The notes under the pieces were generated by a model, which searched no databases, was not told the origin of the DNA, and saw only the letters and a list, made by a program, of their open reading frames with translations. A stretch of DNA of 64,000 nt from Holophaga foetida DSM 6591 (GTDB lineage: Bacteria; Acidobacteriota; Holophagae; Holophagales; Holophagaceae), in NCBI RefSeq assembly GCF_000242615.2, contig NZ_KI912269.1:465775-529774 (forward strand), written 5' to 3'. The translations under genes and the position numbers were made by a program. Positions 27,335 to 35,696 of the stretch are shown piece after piece (positions within the stretch are counted from its first letter, which is position 1; each line of letters starts with the position of its first letter).

Positions 27335-27440
27335 TGCTTTTCCTGGAACGGGGAGATCAAGCTTCGCAACGCCGATAACTGGGGCGTCCTCCATCCGCGT
27401 GTATCCCATTCATCCGCGGCTGAATGGCTTTGGTCTTTTC
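27335..27440. repeat. Dispersed repeat module C
   Basis: AGATCAAGCTTCGCAACGCC, GATAACTGGGGCGTCC and ATCCGCGTGTATCCCATTCA form a module that recurs inverted at 15535-15655 and, partially, at 35580-35660. Same-frame translations of the copies are alike (for example IRVYPIHP / IRVHPIPP / IRVHPIHL). That likeness reflects shared DNA and is not evidence of a gene. Confidence 0.78.
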
Positions 27441-27456
27441 AGAGCACTTTGCGGTT

Positions 27457-27867
27457 TCAGGCTTCCCCGATCCCGCGCTTCACGAATTCGATCAGGTGCT
27501 CTGGCATGGTCCGGCTGCGGCCATCGGGACCGGCGACGAGGTGGACGGTCTCCCCCTCCACCAGACGCACACCGTCCCGGAGAATTTCGTATTCGAAGAC
27601 CACCTTGCGGCGTCCCCCTTCCCTCATGCGGGTGTGCACCTCCACCAGCTCGTCATAGCGGGCCGGAGCGCGGAACTTGACCTTGATCTCGGCCACCGTG
27701 AGCATCACCCCCTGGGCCTCCCATTCAGAGTAGCTTTGCCCCAGCTCCCTCAGCCAATCGGAACGTCCCAGCTCCATCCATACGGGATAGACCGCATGGT
27801 GCACGATGCCCATGGCATCGGTTTCCGCGTAGCGGACACGAATGGGAGTAACGGTTTCCAGTGCCAT
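27457..27867 (-). CDS. Acyl-CoA thioesterase, YbgC / 4-hydroxybenzoyl-CoA thioesterase family
   Basis: 136 residues of a single hot-dog fold. The active-site motif YAETDAMGIVHHAVYPVWME lies near residue 13 with the catalytic Asp, followed by VKFRAPARYDELVEV and VFEYEIL strands. YbgC-type enzymes hydrolyse short or aromatic acyl-CoAs and, in Tol-Pal operons, act near the envelope; no tol genes are nearby here. The gene is divergent from rubrerythrin, with 113 bases between start codons. Confidence 0.9.
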   Translation of the reverse strand: MALETVTPIRVRYAETDAMGIVHHAVYPVWMELGRSDWLRELGQSYSEWEAQGVMLTVAEIKVKFRAPARYDELVEVHTRMREGGRRKVVFEYEILRDGVRLVEGETVHLVAGPDGRSRTMPEHLIEFVKRGIGEA

Positions 27868-27980
27868 ATTTTCAGTCTACTTTACAACCCGCGACACGCG
27901 ACGTGGTTACCATGGAGCCTGTCGCCGGTGGGACCTGTGACGCCGACGACCAGTCCAAATTTTTTCAATGGAGGGCCGTC

Positions 27981-28556
27981 ATGGCTTCGCTCAAAGGAAC
28001 CCGCACCGAGGAAAATCTTCTCAAGGCCTTCGCCGGGGAATCCCAGGCCCGAAACCGTTACACATTCTACGCATCCGTGGCCAAGAAAGAGGGCCTGGAG
28101 CAGATCTCCGCCCTTTTCCTGGAAACCGCCGAGAACGAGAAGGAGCATGCCAAGCGCTTCTTCAAGTTCCTTGAGGGGGGGATGGTGAACATCACCGCCG
28201 CCTTCCCCGCCGGCGTGATCGGCAACACCTCCGAGAACCTCCAGGCTGCCGCCGAGGGTGAACACGAGGAGTGGACCGACCTCTACCCCGCCTTCGCCGA
28301 AGTGGCCAAGGAGGAGGGCTTCCCTGAGATCGCCGCCGCCTTCACCCAGATCGCCAAGGTCGAAAAGCACCACGAGGCCCGCTATCGGGCCCTCTGGGAC
28401 AACCTCCAGAATGGAAAGGTCTTCGAGAAGGATGGCGTCGTGATCTGGAAGTGCCGGAACTGCGGCTACATCCACGAGGGCAAGGCCGCCCCCCAGAAGT
28501 GCCCCGCCTGCCTGCATCCCCAGGGCTATTTCGAAGTTGAAGGTGTCAACTACTGA
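27981..28556 (+). CDS. Rubrerythrin
   Basis: 191 residues. The ferritin-like diiron domain comes first, with ligands in FAGESQARNRY, ENEKEHAKRFF, EGEHEEW and VEKHHEARY. The C-terminal rubredoxin-like domain has CRNCGYIHEG and CPACLHPQGYF (two C-x2-C pairs for one iron). It reduces hydrogen peroxide with electrons from the rubredoxin pool and is a hallmark of anaerobes and microaerophiles. Start 27981 is preceded by GGAGGG five bases upstream; an in-frame earlier start at 27861 would overlap the thioesterase gene and lacks family likeness. Confidence 0.95.
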   Translation: MASLKGTRTEENLLKAFAGESQARNRYTFYASVAKKEGLEQISALFLETAENEKEHAKRFFKFLEGGMVNITAAFPAGVIGNTSENLQAAAEGEHEEWTDLYPAFAEVAKEEGFPEIAAAFTQIAKVEKHHEARYRALWDNLQNGKVFEKDGVVIWKCRNCGYIHEGKAAPQKCPACLHPQGYFEVEGVNY

Positions 28557-28636
28557 CTTAAGAGAGTGCCTCACGCGGAGACGCCGAGGGTGCGGAGCAA
28601 GGAGCTGCGTCCTCAGGATCTTCGCGAAATTTTTGC

Positions 28637-30136
28637 ATGAAAGAAAAGCCAATGAACCAGCCCACAGCCTCCGCCCACGTCCAGGCCATCCAAGGCTCCC
28701 AGGAGATGCTGACCACGAATCGCAAGGCCCTCACCATCAACCTGGACCCCCAGTGGTACGGCACCTTCGCCGAGATCGGAGCCGCCCAGGAAGTGGCCCG
28801 GGCCTTCTTCCGGGCTGGCGGAGCCGCTGGCACCGTGGCCAAGTCCATCTCGGCCTACGACATGGTCTGCAGCGATACCATCTACGGCAAGGCACCCCGC
28901 TATGTCAGCCGGGAACGCCTGAGCACCATGCTGGACACGGAATACGGATTTCTGGTTGATCAGCTGGGGGATCAGCGGGGAGACAGGACCTGCTTCTTCG
29001 TCTTCGCCGACACCGTGGCAGCCCGCAACTTCAAGGGCGACAACGACTGCCAGGGATGGATGGGCATCCGCTTCCAGACGGAACCCGGTGGCCCCCCCAG
29101 CGAGATCATCATCCACGTCCGCATGTGGGACAAGGAGGCGGTGCTCCAGCAGGAAGCCCTGGCCATCGTGGGTGTGAACCTCTGCTACGGCGCCTTCTAC
29201 TACCGGGACGACCCCAAACAGCTCATCGAGTCCCTGGTGGATCGCCTGGGCGCCGAGCGCATCGAGATCGACATGCTCAAGCTCAGCGGCCCCGCATTCG
29301 AGGGGATCGACAACCGTCTGACCTCCATCTACCTCGTGCAGCTGGGCATCACCAATGCCGTGATGTTCAGCCCTGAAGGCGACGTGGTCCAGCCCTCCGA
29401 GGTCCTGCGGAAGAAGGCCATCCTGGTGGAACGCGGGCGCTTCAACCCGGTCACCCGCCTCCACACCGATATGCTGGCCTGCGCCACCCGGCGCTTCCAG
29501 GCCGAAGAGCGGGTCCAGGGCAAGGATGTGGTGGTGCTGATGGAGCTGAGCCTCAACAACCTGCTGGGGGACCAGCACTACCACCAACCCCAGGACATCA
29601 TCGACCGGGTGGAGCTCCTCAGCCTCCTGGGACACACCGTCCTGATCTCCAACCTCCCCCACAACCACCGGCTTGCGGGCTATTTCCGCCGCTACACCCA
29701 GGAGATGGTAGGCATCGCCATGGGAGCCCTGACCTTCTTCGACCTGATGAAGGATGAGCATTACACCAGCCTCCAGGGGGGAATCCTCGAAGGACTGGGA
29801 CGCCTCTTCCGCTTCCAGCTCAAGCTCTACGTGTACCCCGCCCATGGCAAGGGGCCGGGCACCCCTCTGGTCACCGGCGATAACATGAACGTGCCCCCAC
29901 ACCTGAAGATGCTCTACGCCCACCTGCTCCACAACCAGCTGGTGGAATCCCTGGAGGGCTACCAGGAGGACTGCCTGGATGCCTTCCCCGACGACGTCCT
30001 CAGCCGAATCCAGGCCGACGAGCCCTCCTGGGAAGAGCTGGTTCCCGAGGGAACCTCCCAGCGGATCAAGGAACTGGGACTCTTCGGATGGAAACAGTCG
30101 GAGCGCAACCGGCGTCCAATGGGTGTAGACCAGTAA
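28637..30136 (+). CDS. Conserved protein of uncertain function, about 500 residues
   Basis: 499 residues, soluble, no signal peptide. Conserved-looking segments are LTINLDPQWYGTFAEIGAAQEVARAFFRAGGAAGTVAKSISAYD (start of the core), DCQGWMGIRFQ, EIIIHVRMWD, ALAIVGVNLCYGAFYY and GDNMNVPPHLKMLYAHLL. I recall such proteins from cyanobacteria and other phyla with conflicting automatic names (nicotinate-nucleotide adenylyltransferase, TonB-dependent receptor). The sequence shows neither the nucleotidyltransferase HIGH motif nor a barrel. ATGs at 28637 and 28652 are both possible and neither has a strong ribosome site. It is followed 10 bases later by a thioredoxin-like gene on the same strand. Confidence 0.7.
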   Translation: MKEKPMNQPTASAHVQAIQGSQEMLTTNRKALTINLDPQWYGTFAEIGAAQEVARAFFRAGGAAGTVAKSISAYDMVCSDTIYGKAPRYVSRERLSTMLDTEYGFLVDQLGDQRGDRTCFFVFADTVAARNFKGDNDCQGWMGIRFQTEPGGPPSEIIIHVRMWDKEAVLQQEALAIVGVNLCYGAFYYRDDPKQLIESLVDRLGAERIEIDMLKLSGPAFEGIDNRLTSIYLVQLGITNAVMFSPEGDVVQPSEVLRKKAILVERGRFNPVTRLHTDMLACATRRFQAEERVQGKDVVVLMELSLNNLLGDQHYHQPQDIIDRVELLSLLGHTVLISNLPHNHRLAGYFRRYTQEMVGIAMGALTFFDLMKDEHYTSLQGGILEGLGRLFRFQLKLYVYPAHGKGPGTPLVTGDNMNVPPHLKMLYAHLLHNQLVESLEGYQEDCLDAFPDDVLSRIQADEPSWEELVPEGTSQRIKELGLFGWKQSERNRRPMGVDQ

Positions 30137-30146
30137 AGGAGTCCTC

Positions 30147-30539
30147 ATGAGAGCCCTTGCAGCCCTGCTTATCGCCGCCCTGCCCCTCTCGGCCCAGGCA
30201 TGGGAGCACGACCTCGCCGCCGCCCAGAAGCGGGCCAAGGCGGAGAAGAAGCTGATCTTCGCCGATGTCTGGACCGAATGGTGCGGGTGGTGCATCAAGC
30301 TCCAGAAGGATGTCTTCCCCTCCCCCGAGGGCAAGGCGGCCCTGGCCACCGTCGTGCCGGTATCCCTCAAGACCCAGCTGCGCAATGGCGCTCCCACCGA
30401 ACTGAAGCACCTCGAAGAGAGGTTCCAGGTCGAGGGATTTCCCATGCTCCTGATCCTGGACGCGGACGGGAATGTCGTGCGCAGCCACGCTGGCTACCTG
30501 CCCCCCAAGGAGTTCGCGGCCTGGGTGAAGGGGAAGTAG
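30147..30539 (+). CDS. Periplasmic thioredoxin-like protein
   Basis: 130 residues. A signal peptide (LAALLIAALPLSAQA) precedes a thioredoxin fold with the active-site motif W-C-G-W-C in WTEWCGWCIKLQKDVF near residue 47 and the cis-Pro segment GFPMLLILD. This is the Thioredoxin_7/DUF255-like group that acts in the envelope, probably in disulfide reduction or redox control. AAGGAG lies before the ATG. It likely shares a transcript with the 500-residue protein upstream and the membrane protein downstream. Confidence 0.86.
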   Translation: MRALAALLIAALPLSAQAWEHDLAAAQKRAKAEKKLIFADVWTEWCGWCIKLQKDVFPSPEGKAALATVVPVSLKTQLRNGAPTELKHLEERFQVEGFPMLLILDADGNVVRSHAGYLPPKEFAAWVKGK

Positions 30540-30561
30540 GCCGGATAGCCAGGGGGTGCCC

Positions 30562-31599
30562 GTGCTGAAGCGACAGACCCTCATCATGGCAGCGGCCTTC
30601 GTTGCCGTGATACTGGGCATGGGCATCCCCCTCTGGATCCAGCGACCTGCCCTCCTGCCCTCGGGTCCTTCGAGGTCCGTGGCCTTCGGGGGTGCTGCGC
30701 TGGAGGTGCCGGAGGCTTTTGGCGCCCCCGTTTCCAGCCGTTTCGAGAACTGGGAACGGCGCACCCTGTCCGGCAGATCGGGCCTCCTGCTCCTGGCCTG
30801 GGAACCCGCCGACCCGCGCCCCCTTTCCCAGGCCTACGCCCAGTGGTTCGACATGCCCGCCTACACCCGGGGGCCTGTCCGCTATGAGAGCAGCGGCTTC
30901 CGATGGTTCTACCGGGAAATCCCCCTCTTCGGACAGGGGGCCTATGCCCTCCAGAAACGGAGCAGGGGCAAGGGCCTGCGCCTCATCACCTGCTTCTCCC
31001 AGAACGGCAACCACTACTGGATCCAACTGGATGTACCCAACCCAAGCACCCAGGCCCAGCGAGCATTCCATGCCATGCTGCTCACCCTGAAGCTGCCGGA
31101 CGGGAGCCGACCCGAGCCCACACTGGCGGCAGCACTTGAAGGCATTCCACGGGAATGCGGCTGGCGCTTCACCCTGCCCATGGGACTTCCCTTTCTCCTC
31201 CCCCTGGCCGTCCTCGCCCTGGTCTTCGGAATCCAGGTGATGGTCAGGAAGCGCTCCAGCCGTATGCCCGACCAGCCCTCCGGCTACATGGAGAGCGGTC
31301 TCGAAATCGCCTTTTCCCGCCCCATGCAGATCCAGTACCTGGACGTAGCCATCGGCGTCACGGGCGAGGCCCTCACCCTCTACACCTTCGGCACCCCCTT
31401 CCTGGTGATCCCCCGGGCCTCCATGACCGGGCGGGTGACCACTGGCCAGGGCTGGTTCGGGGCCAAGTATGTGCAACTGGACCTGGAGGGCCCCCTGGAT
31501 CTCCGGAAATACAAGTGGAAGTACCGGGCCGACCGAGGGGCCAGGATCCGGATCTACACCCCCGATGAGACCCGTCTCTACCACACCCTGATGAGCTGA
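30562..31599 (+). CDS. Membrane protein of unknown function
   Basis: 345 residues. One N-terminal membrane segment (LIMAAAFVAVILGMGIPLW) and one central segment near residues 210-230 (GLPFLLPLAVLALVFGIQVMV) flank a ~180-residue extracytoplasmic region. The C-terminal ~110 residues are soluble beta-rich, likely cytoplasmic. No family recognised. GTG 30562 is preferred because AGGGGG precedes it at normal spacing; a GTG six bases earlier is in frame. It sits in a four-gene run ending with thpR. Confidence 0.66.
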   Translation: MLKRQTLIMAAAFVAVILGMGIPLWIQRPALLPSGPSRSVAFGGAALEVPEAFGAPVSSRFENWERRTLSGRSGLLLLAWEPADPRPLSQAYAQWFDMPAYTRGPVRYESSGFRWFYREIPLFGQGAYALQKRSRGKGLRLITCFSQNGNHYWIQLDVPNPSTQAQRAFHAMLLTLKLPDGSRPEPTLAAALEGIPRECGWRFTLPMGLPFLLPLAVLALVFGIQVMVRKRSSRMPDQPSGYMESGLEIAFSRPMQIQYLDVAIGVTGEALTLYTFGTPFLVIPRASMTGRVTTGQGWFGAKYVQLDLEGPLDLRKYKWKYRADRGARIRIYTPDETRLYHTLMS

Positions 31600-31604
31600 G
31601 CCCC

Positions 31605-32147
31605 GTGCGCCTCTTCTATGCCATCCCCCTGCCTGAGCGCCTTGCGGCGTTCCAGGCTGAACTCCAGGGGAGGGCGCGAGCCTTGGCCATGGCTGCCAAG
31701 TGGCCCCGCCCCCAGGGGCTCCACCTGACCCTGGCCTTCCTGGGGGAACAGCCGGAGGACTTGCTCCCCAAGCTGCTGAAGATCGGCAGGAGCGCTGCCG
31801 CCAGCCCGGCCTTCGAACTCAGGACCGCCGGTCTGGGCGGCTTCCCCAGAACCGCTGCAGCCCGGATCCTTTGGCTGGGAGTGGAATCGGAGCCCGCCAT
31901 GGACGCGCTCTGCTCCAGGTTGAGGAAGGCGCTCCAGGACGCCGGAGCCCCCTTCGACGCCAAGCCATTCCGCCCCCACATCACCCTGGCCCGGCCTAAG
32001 GTTCCGGTGGACCTCACCCCCCTGGGCCCAGCCCTGGAACCCCTGAGGATGAGAGTGGACCGTTTCGTCCTCTACCAGAGCATCACGGACAGGGAGGGCC
32101 CACGCTACGAAGTGCTGGAGGCATTCCCGCTTGCGCCGATGAAGTAA
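31605..32147 (+). CDS. thpR: RNA 2',3'-cyclic phosphodiesterase ThpR (LigT family)
   Basis: 180 residues of the 2H phosphoesterase fold. The two H-x-T motifs are HLTL (near residue 40) and HITL (near residue 126), with RLFYAIPLPE at the N-terminus and FVLYQS before the end. It hydrolyses 2',3'-cyclic phosphates in RNA to 2'-phosphates and can join tRNA halves in vitro. The GTG start lies five bases after the stop of the preceding gene. It is followed by a 160-base gene-free spacer and a large terminator-like hairpin. Confidence 0.9.
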   Translation: MRLFYAIPLPERLAAFQAELQGRARALAMAAKWPRPQGLHLTLAFLGEQPEDLLPKLLKIGRSAAASPAFELRTAGLGGFPRTAAARILWLGVESEPAMDALCSRLRKALQDAGAPFDAKPFRPHITLARPKVPVDLTPLGPALEPLRMRVDRFVLYQSITDREGPRYEVLEAFPLAPMK

Positions 32148-32308
32148 AGAGTGAGTCTGTCAACAAAAGAGATCCCGAGTAGCGGCTTTGCTCCGCAAAA
32201 AAAGACATAAGCTGGGATGCGCACGGATGAGAGGGATGAAGAGCAGCTGAAAAGAGGCTCGGCGCTCTGATATCCGTCTGCCATCAATCGTAAAGCTTCA
32301 AAAGCCAC

Positions 32309-32353
32309 TTCCACCACCAAGCAACCCCGCGCAGCGGGGTTGCTTGGTGGTGG
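32309..32353. terminator. Perfect 20-bp hairpin between convergent genes
   Basis: CCACCACCAAGCAACCCCGC (32311-32330), a GCA loop and the exact complement (32334-32353) form a perfect stem. A T-rich stretch follows on the plus strand (AATTTCTCTTTTT). It lies between thpR and the convergent BatB-like gene and probably ends transcription from both sides. The preceding stretch 32148-32308 contains no gene. Confidence 0.8.
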
Positions 32354-32392
32354 AATTTCTCTTTTTGTTTGCGAATGCGCATGAATCCAGGC

Positions 32393-33889
32393 CTACAGGT
32401 CCTTCACTCCTCCCTGGGGTTCCGGCTTCTTGGGCATCCGCTGACGGATCCCCTCCAGTTCATCCTGCTGGGCGCCCTGGCTGGGCTTGGGGGGAGGAGG
32501 CGGTGGCGGGGGATTCTTGGGCGGCGGGGGCGGAGGGTTGTTCTTCAGCAGGGACTGGAGGTTCTGGACCGCCTCACTGCGACCCGGCTGCTCCTTCAGG
32601 AGACGTTCCAGGAGGGCCTGGGCCTCGGGAATCTGCCCCAGGGCCACATGGGCCCGAGCCGCCATGAGGAGGGCGGGTGCGCGCCAACCGGGCATAGGGG
32701 AAGGCGCTCCCTGCCCAAGAAGCGGGGCCAGGGTCTCCAGAGCGGGTTTAGGCTGGCCGCTCCGGAGATCAACCTGGGCTGCAACCAGACGCTGGAGGGG
32801 CTTGTCGCCCCGGGGCCGCCAGCGCTGGGCAGTGGCGAGATCCCCGCGATCCAGGGCGCTCTGGGCCATCCAGGTCTTCACGCTCTGGGGCATGGGCAGG
32901 GCAGCCTCAACGGAGGGGGCCAAGCCGAATCCGAGCAACAGCAACAGGGGTGTGCGCCAGGCCCGCATGGGACGCCCCGCCGCCAGAAGCCAGAGGGCCA
33001 GCCCCACCAGGGAGATCCAGGCTCCCCATTCGGGGTGGGTAGGGAGGATGGAGCGGGCGACCGGCAGGGCCTCGTGCCCCCTGGAGAGACGCTGGAAGCG
33101 CGCTGCCAGATCATCCCCCGGCTCCAGCAGGCGGCCCTGAGTGGCTTCGGCCAGCTGCTTCATCAGTTCTGGGTTGGCCTTCGTCTCACTGGGTTCGCCG
33201 GGTTTGGCGCCGGGCACGCTCTGGGGCTGAGTATTTCCCAGAGCCATGGCGTAGAGGGGCAGCCTGGCCTTGACCAGGGGGGCCGTGGCGCGCTGGATGG
33301 CCTCAGTCTGAGCCTCCCAGGTCTCCTCTCCATCCCCGAGCAGCAGGATCACCGCCGGAGCCTTGGACTCCACCTGGGCTGCCACCATGGGCAGGCCGCG
33401 CCCCAGGCTGGTGCCGGGGGAGCCCAGGTCACCGGGAATGACGGTCTTGAGAACATCCCGCAGGAGGGTCTGGTCTTCCCCAGGAGGAAGAAGGGGGACG
33501 GCGTCCCCGGTGAGGATATCCAGACTGAAGCGCACGCCAGGATTGGATCGGCTCCAGAGCCGGTCCAGGGTGCGCCGGGCAACCTCCCATCGGGAAGGTG
33601 CCCCGGGTTCTCCGGTGATGGGGGCCAGCATGGATCGGCTGGCATCCACCACCACATGAACGGTGAGGCGGGGAACCTCCACGGAACCGCTGCGGGGTTC
33701 CGCGAGCCCCACCCCAAGGCCCACCAGCACCAGGGCGAGGCCAAGGCCCTGAAGGAGGGGCCGCTGGCCCACGACCCGGACACCAAGACCAGGCCGAAGC
33801 CAAGCCCGGATGCCGAAGGCAAGAGCCAGGAGGGCCAGGAAGGCCGCGGGCAGAAGGTAGAGCGGATAGGCGAAGGGGAGCTGACTCAT
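32393..33889 (-). CDS. VWA-TPR membrane protein (BatB/BatC-like fusion)
   Basis: 498 residues. Two N-terminal membrane helices are followed by a von Willebrand A domain with MIDAS motif D-A-S-R-S (VVVDASRSMLAP). Another membrane segment lies near residue 300 (WISLVGLALWLLAAG), then TPR-like helices and a proline-rich tail with long Pro runs (PPPPPPKNPPPPPPPP). In Bacteroides-type aerotolerance operons BatB carries the VWA and BatC the TPR; here both are on one chain. Start 33889 is chosen because ATGA overlaps the BatA stop. Roles of Bat proteins are thought to lie in envelope stress or metal-dependent complex assembly. Confidence 0.84.
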   Translation of the reverse strand: MSQLPFAYPLYLLPAAFLALLALAFGIRAWLRPGLGVRVVGQRPLLQGLGLALVLVGLGVGLAEPRSGSVEVPRLTVHVVVDASRSMLAPITGEPGAPSRWEVARRTLDRLWSRSNPGVRFSLDILTGDAVPLLPPGEDQTLLRDVLKTVIPGDLGSPGTSLGRGLPMVAAQVESKAPAVILLLGDGEETWEAQTEAIQRATAPLVKARLPLYAMALGNTQPQSVPGAKPGEPSETKANPELMKQLAEATQGRLLEPGDDLAARFQRLSRGHEALPVARSILPTHPEWGAWISLVGLALWLLAAGRPMRAWRTPLLLLLGFGLAPSVEAALPMPQSVKTWMAQSALDRGDLATAQRWRPRGDKPLQRLVAAQVDLRSGQPKPALETLAPLLGQGAPSPMPGWRAPALLMAARAHVALGQIPEAQALLERLLKEQPGRSEAVQNLQSLLKNNPPPPPPKNPPPPPPPPKPSQGAQQDELEGIRQRMPKKPEPQGGVKDL

Positions 33890-34845
33890 GCTTCCCCCAT
33901 CCAGGCGGGAGTGCGCTTTCCGCGTTTGCGGAGAATGTCGAAGGCCAGGGGAAGAGCCAAGAGCGCCGCCATTTCCAGGAACCAATGGGCCATGGGGATG
34001 CCCTCGGAGGGCGGCTCCACGGGTAGGGCCGTCTTCTCCAGCTGGTCGATGGCCTTGAGGCTGCGGGCCAGGCCCTGGGGATCATCCGCCGCCAATGCCT
34101 CACCGCCCGTGGCATGGGCAATGGCCTGAAGGGTGCCGGGATCCGTCTCCACCTTGAGGCTGGCCAGTTTGCTGCCATCCACGGGATAGAGGCTCTCGCC
34201 GCTGGCCTTGCCGATGGCCACGGTATGGATGCGGATGCCCTTGGACCGGGCCTCCTCCGCCGCCTCCTGGGGACTCACCCGCCCCCGGTTCTGGGCTCCG
34301 TCCGTCAACAGCAGGATGACCCGGGAACGGGCGGGACTGTCCGAAAGGCGGCGGACCGCGGTCATGAGGGCGCTGCCGATGGCGGTGCCATCGTCCCGGC
34401 TGTCCAGTTCCAGGAGCTCCAGGGTATGCCAGAGGCGCACATGGTCGGCCGTGAGGGGACTCAGGGTCACTGGGTGGGCGCTGAAGAGGATGAGGCTGAA
34501 GCGGTCGTCGGGACGGTTGGCGATGAAGATCCGCAGGAGGCGGCGGGCTGCGGTCCAGCGATCCTCCTTGCCATCGTCCAGGGCCTTCATGGAGCTGGAT
34601 CCGTCCAGGACCATGGCGAAGTCCACCACCGGCGCCCGGCCCCGGATATCCCTGCGGAACTCCGGACCCGCAGCAGCGACGATCAGTGAGACGGCCAGCA
34701 GGGCGGGCACCAGATGGGAGCTGATCCTGGCGAACCTTCCCGAGGGCCTGCTGTGGGGAATGCCCCAGCGATAGGGGGTGCGCCAAGTGAACCAGAGGGC
34801 CGGAATCAGGAGGATCAGCAGCCAGGGGTAGCGGAGGTCGATCAT
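33886..34845 (-). CDS. BatA-like VWA-domain membrane protein
   Basis: 319 residues. A membrane segment at the start (YPWLLILLIPALWF), a second (LVPALLAVSLIVAAAG), a VWA domain with complete MIDAS D-G-S-S-S (FAMVLDGSSSMK) and a further VILLLTDGAQNRG strand, then a C-terminal membrane segment (WFLEMAALLALPLAFDIL). The N-terminal arrangement is that of BatA. It overlaps both neighbours by four bases (ATGA), which fixes the start at 34845 and implies translational coupling through the operon DUF58 - 34842 gene - BatA - BatB. Confidence 0.88.
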   Translation of the reverse strand: MIDLRYPWLLILLIPALWFTWRTPYRWGIPHSRPSGRFARISSHLVPALLAVSLIVAAAGPEFRRDIRGRAPVVDFAMVLDGSSSMKALDDGKEDRWTAARRLLRIFIANRPDDRFSLILFSAHPVTLSPLTADHVRLWHTLELLELDSRDDGTAIGSALMTAVRRLSDSPARSRVILLLTDGAQNRGRVSPQEAAEEARSKGIRIHTVAIGKASGESLYPVDGSKLASLKVETDPGTLQAIAHATGGEALAADDPQGLARSLKAIDQLEKTALPVEPPSEGIPMAHWFLEMAALLALPLAFDILRKRGKRTPAWMGEA

Positions 34846-35696
34846 CTGGCCTCCAGGCATCGCAGCAACGCCTCAAGGGAGGGGAACTGGGACGGGTGCC
34901 CTCCGAAGCGGCCTTCGTCCATGGCCTGGACCCAGTGGACCCAGGGGGTGAGGTGCCGACGATGGCACTCCGCAGTCCCCCAACTTCGGGCCTCCTCACC
35001 GAAGCGGGCCGCCAGGAGTTCCCGCCCCAGGAGGTGAGCCTGATCCAGGGCGGGACGCTCCCAGTTCGGCGGCGGCCAGTGTCGGCGGAAGGCGCTCTGG
35101 GCCCGCTTCATGGTCCGCTTGGAGGAACCTCGTTGCCAGAAGTGGATTCCCGCCCAGAGCAGGGCGAAGACCGGGAGGAGGAGGAGGCTGGCCCATCCCC
35201 AGGGGAATGGCGCCAGGGGCAGGATGTCCTCCTGGCCACCGCCCACCCCTACCCAGGGAGCGCCGAAGGGCGTGGTGCGGGGCACGGCGATCCGAAGTTC
35301 CGGGGTGACCTGACCATCCCCCAGATCCATGGGGGCCACCACCTGGGTGCCCGGCTGCAGGGCCTGGACCGTGAGCCGCCAACCCCGGCCATCGGACAGG
35401 GGCTCGGCCCCCCGGAGCTCCAGGGGGCCAAGACGGTCATCGCCTGGGCGCGGCGGGGCGGGCCTGGACGGGTCAGCCTCCCGCAGCTCGACCGTGCCCA
35501 GGGTGCCGAAGGGCAGTTCCTTGGGGGCGGTCCAGATGGGGGCCGCATTGAGAGAAACCACCGATAAAAACAAAAGAAGGAAAAATCTTTTATCCACAGA
35601 TGAATGGGATGAACACGGATAAAAGCAGTTGCTCCGCGCCGACACTCCAGCCTGTGCATCTGTGGACAATTTTCTTTTTTCGCGCCCCCGGCTCAT
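34842..35696 (-). CDS. Bat-operon membrane protein of unknown family
   Basis: Up to 284 residues. A hydrophobic signal (RFFLLLFLSVVSLNAAP) precedes a beta-rich extracytoplasmic region of about 130 residues, one membrane helix (WASLLLLPVFALLWAGIHFW) and a cytoplasmic helical tail. Position between DUF58 and BatA matches the BatD/DUF4381-type slot in related operons. The start is uncertain. An ATG at 35696 overlaps the DUF58 stop (ATGA), like the other junctions, but the first ~33 codons run through repeat DNA of module C. A GTG at 35597 begins directly before the signal peptide. Confidence 0.7.
   Translation of the reverse strand: MSRGREKRKLSTDAQAGVSARSNCFYPCSSHSSVDKRFFLLLFLSVVSLNAAPIWTAPKELPFGTLGTVELREADPSRPAPPRPGDDRLGPLELRGAEPLSDGRGWRLTVQALQPGTQVVAPMDLGDGQVTPELRIAVPRTTPFGAPWVGVGGGQEDILPLAPFPWGWASLLLLPVFALLWAGIHFWQRGSSKRTMKRAQSAFRRHWPPPNWERPALDQAHLLGRELLAARFGEEARSWGTAECHRRHLTPWVHWVQAMDEGRFGGHPSQFPSLEALLRCLEAR
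35580..35660. repeat. Partial module C repeat inside the 5' end of a Bat-operon gene
   Basis: On the minus strand ATCCGTGTTCATCCCATTCA followed by TCTGTGGATAAAAG resembles module C at 27391-27420 (ATCCGCGTGTATCCCATTCA). A second CTGTGGACA-type piece lies at 35659. The repeat interrupts an otherwise tight operon without breaking the reading frame. Confidence 0.5.

Noticed and set aside
26915..27409. 165-codon upstream extension of cysS
   Set aside because: Conserved CysRS sequence begins at 26914. The extension translates repeat modules B, D and C.
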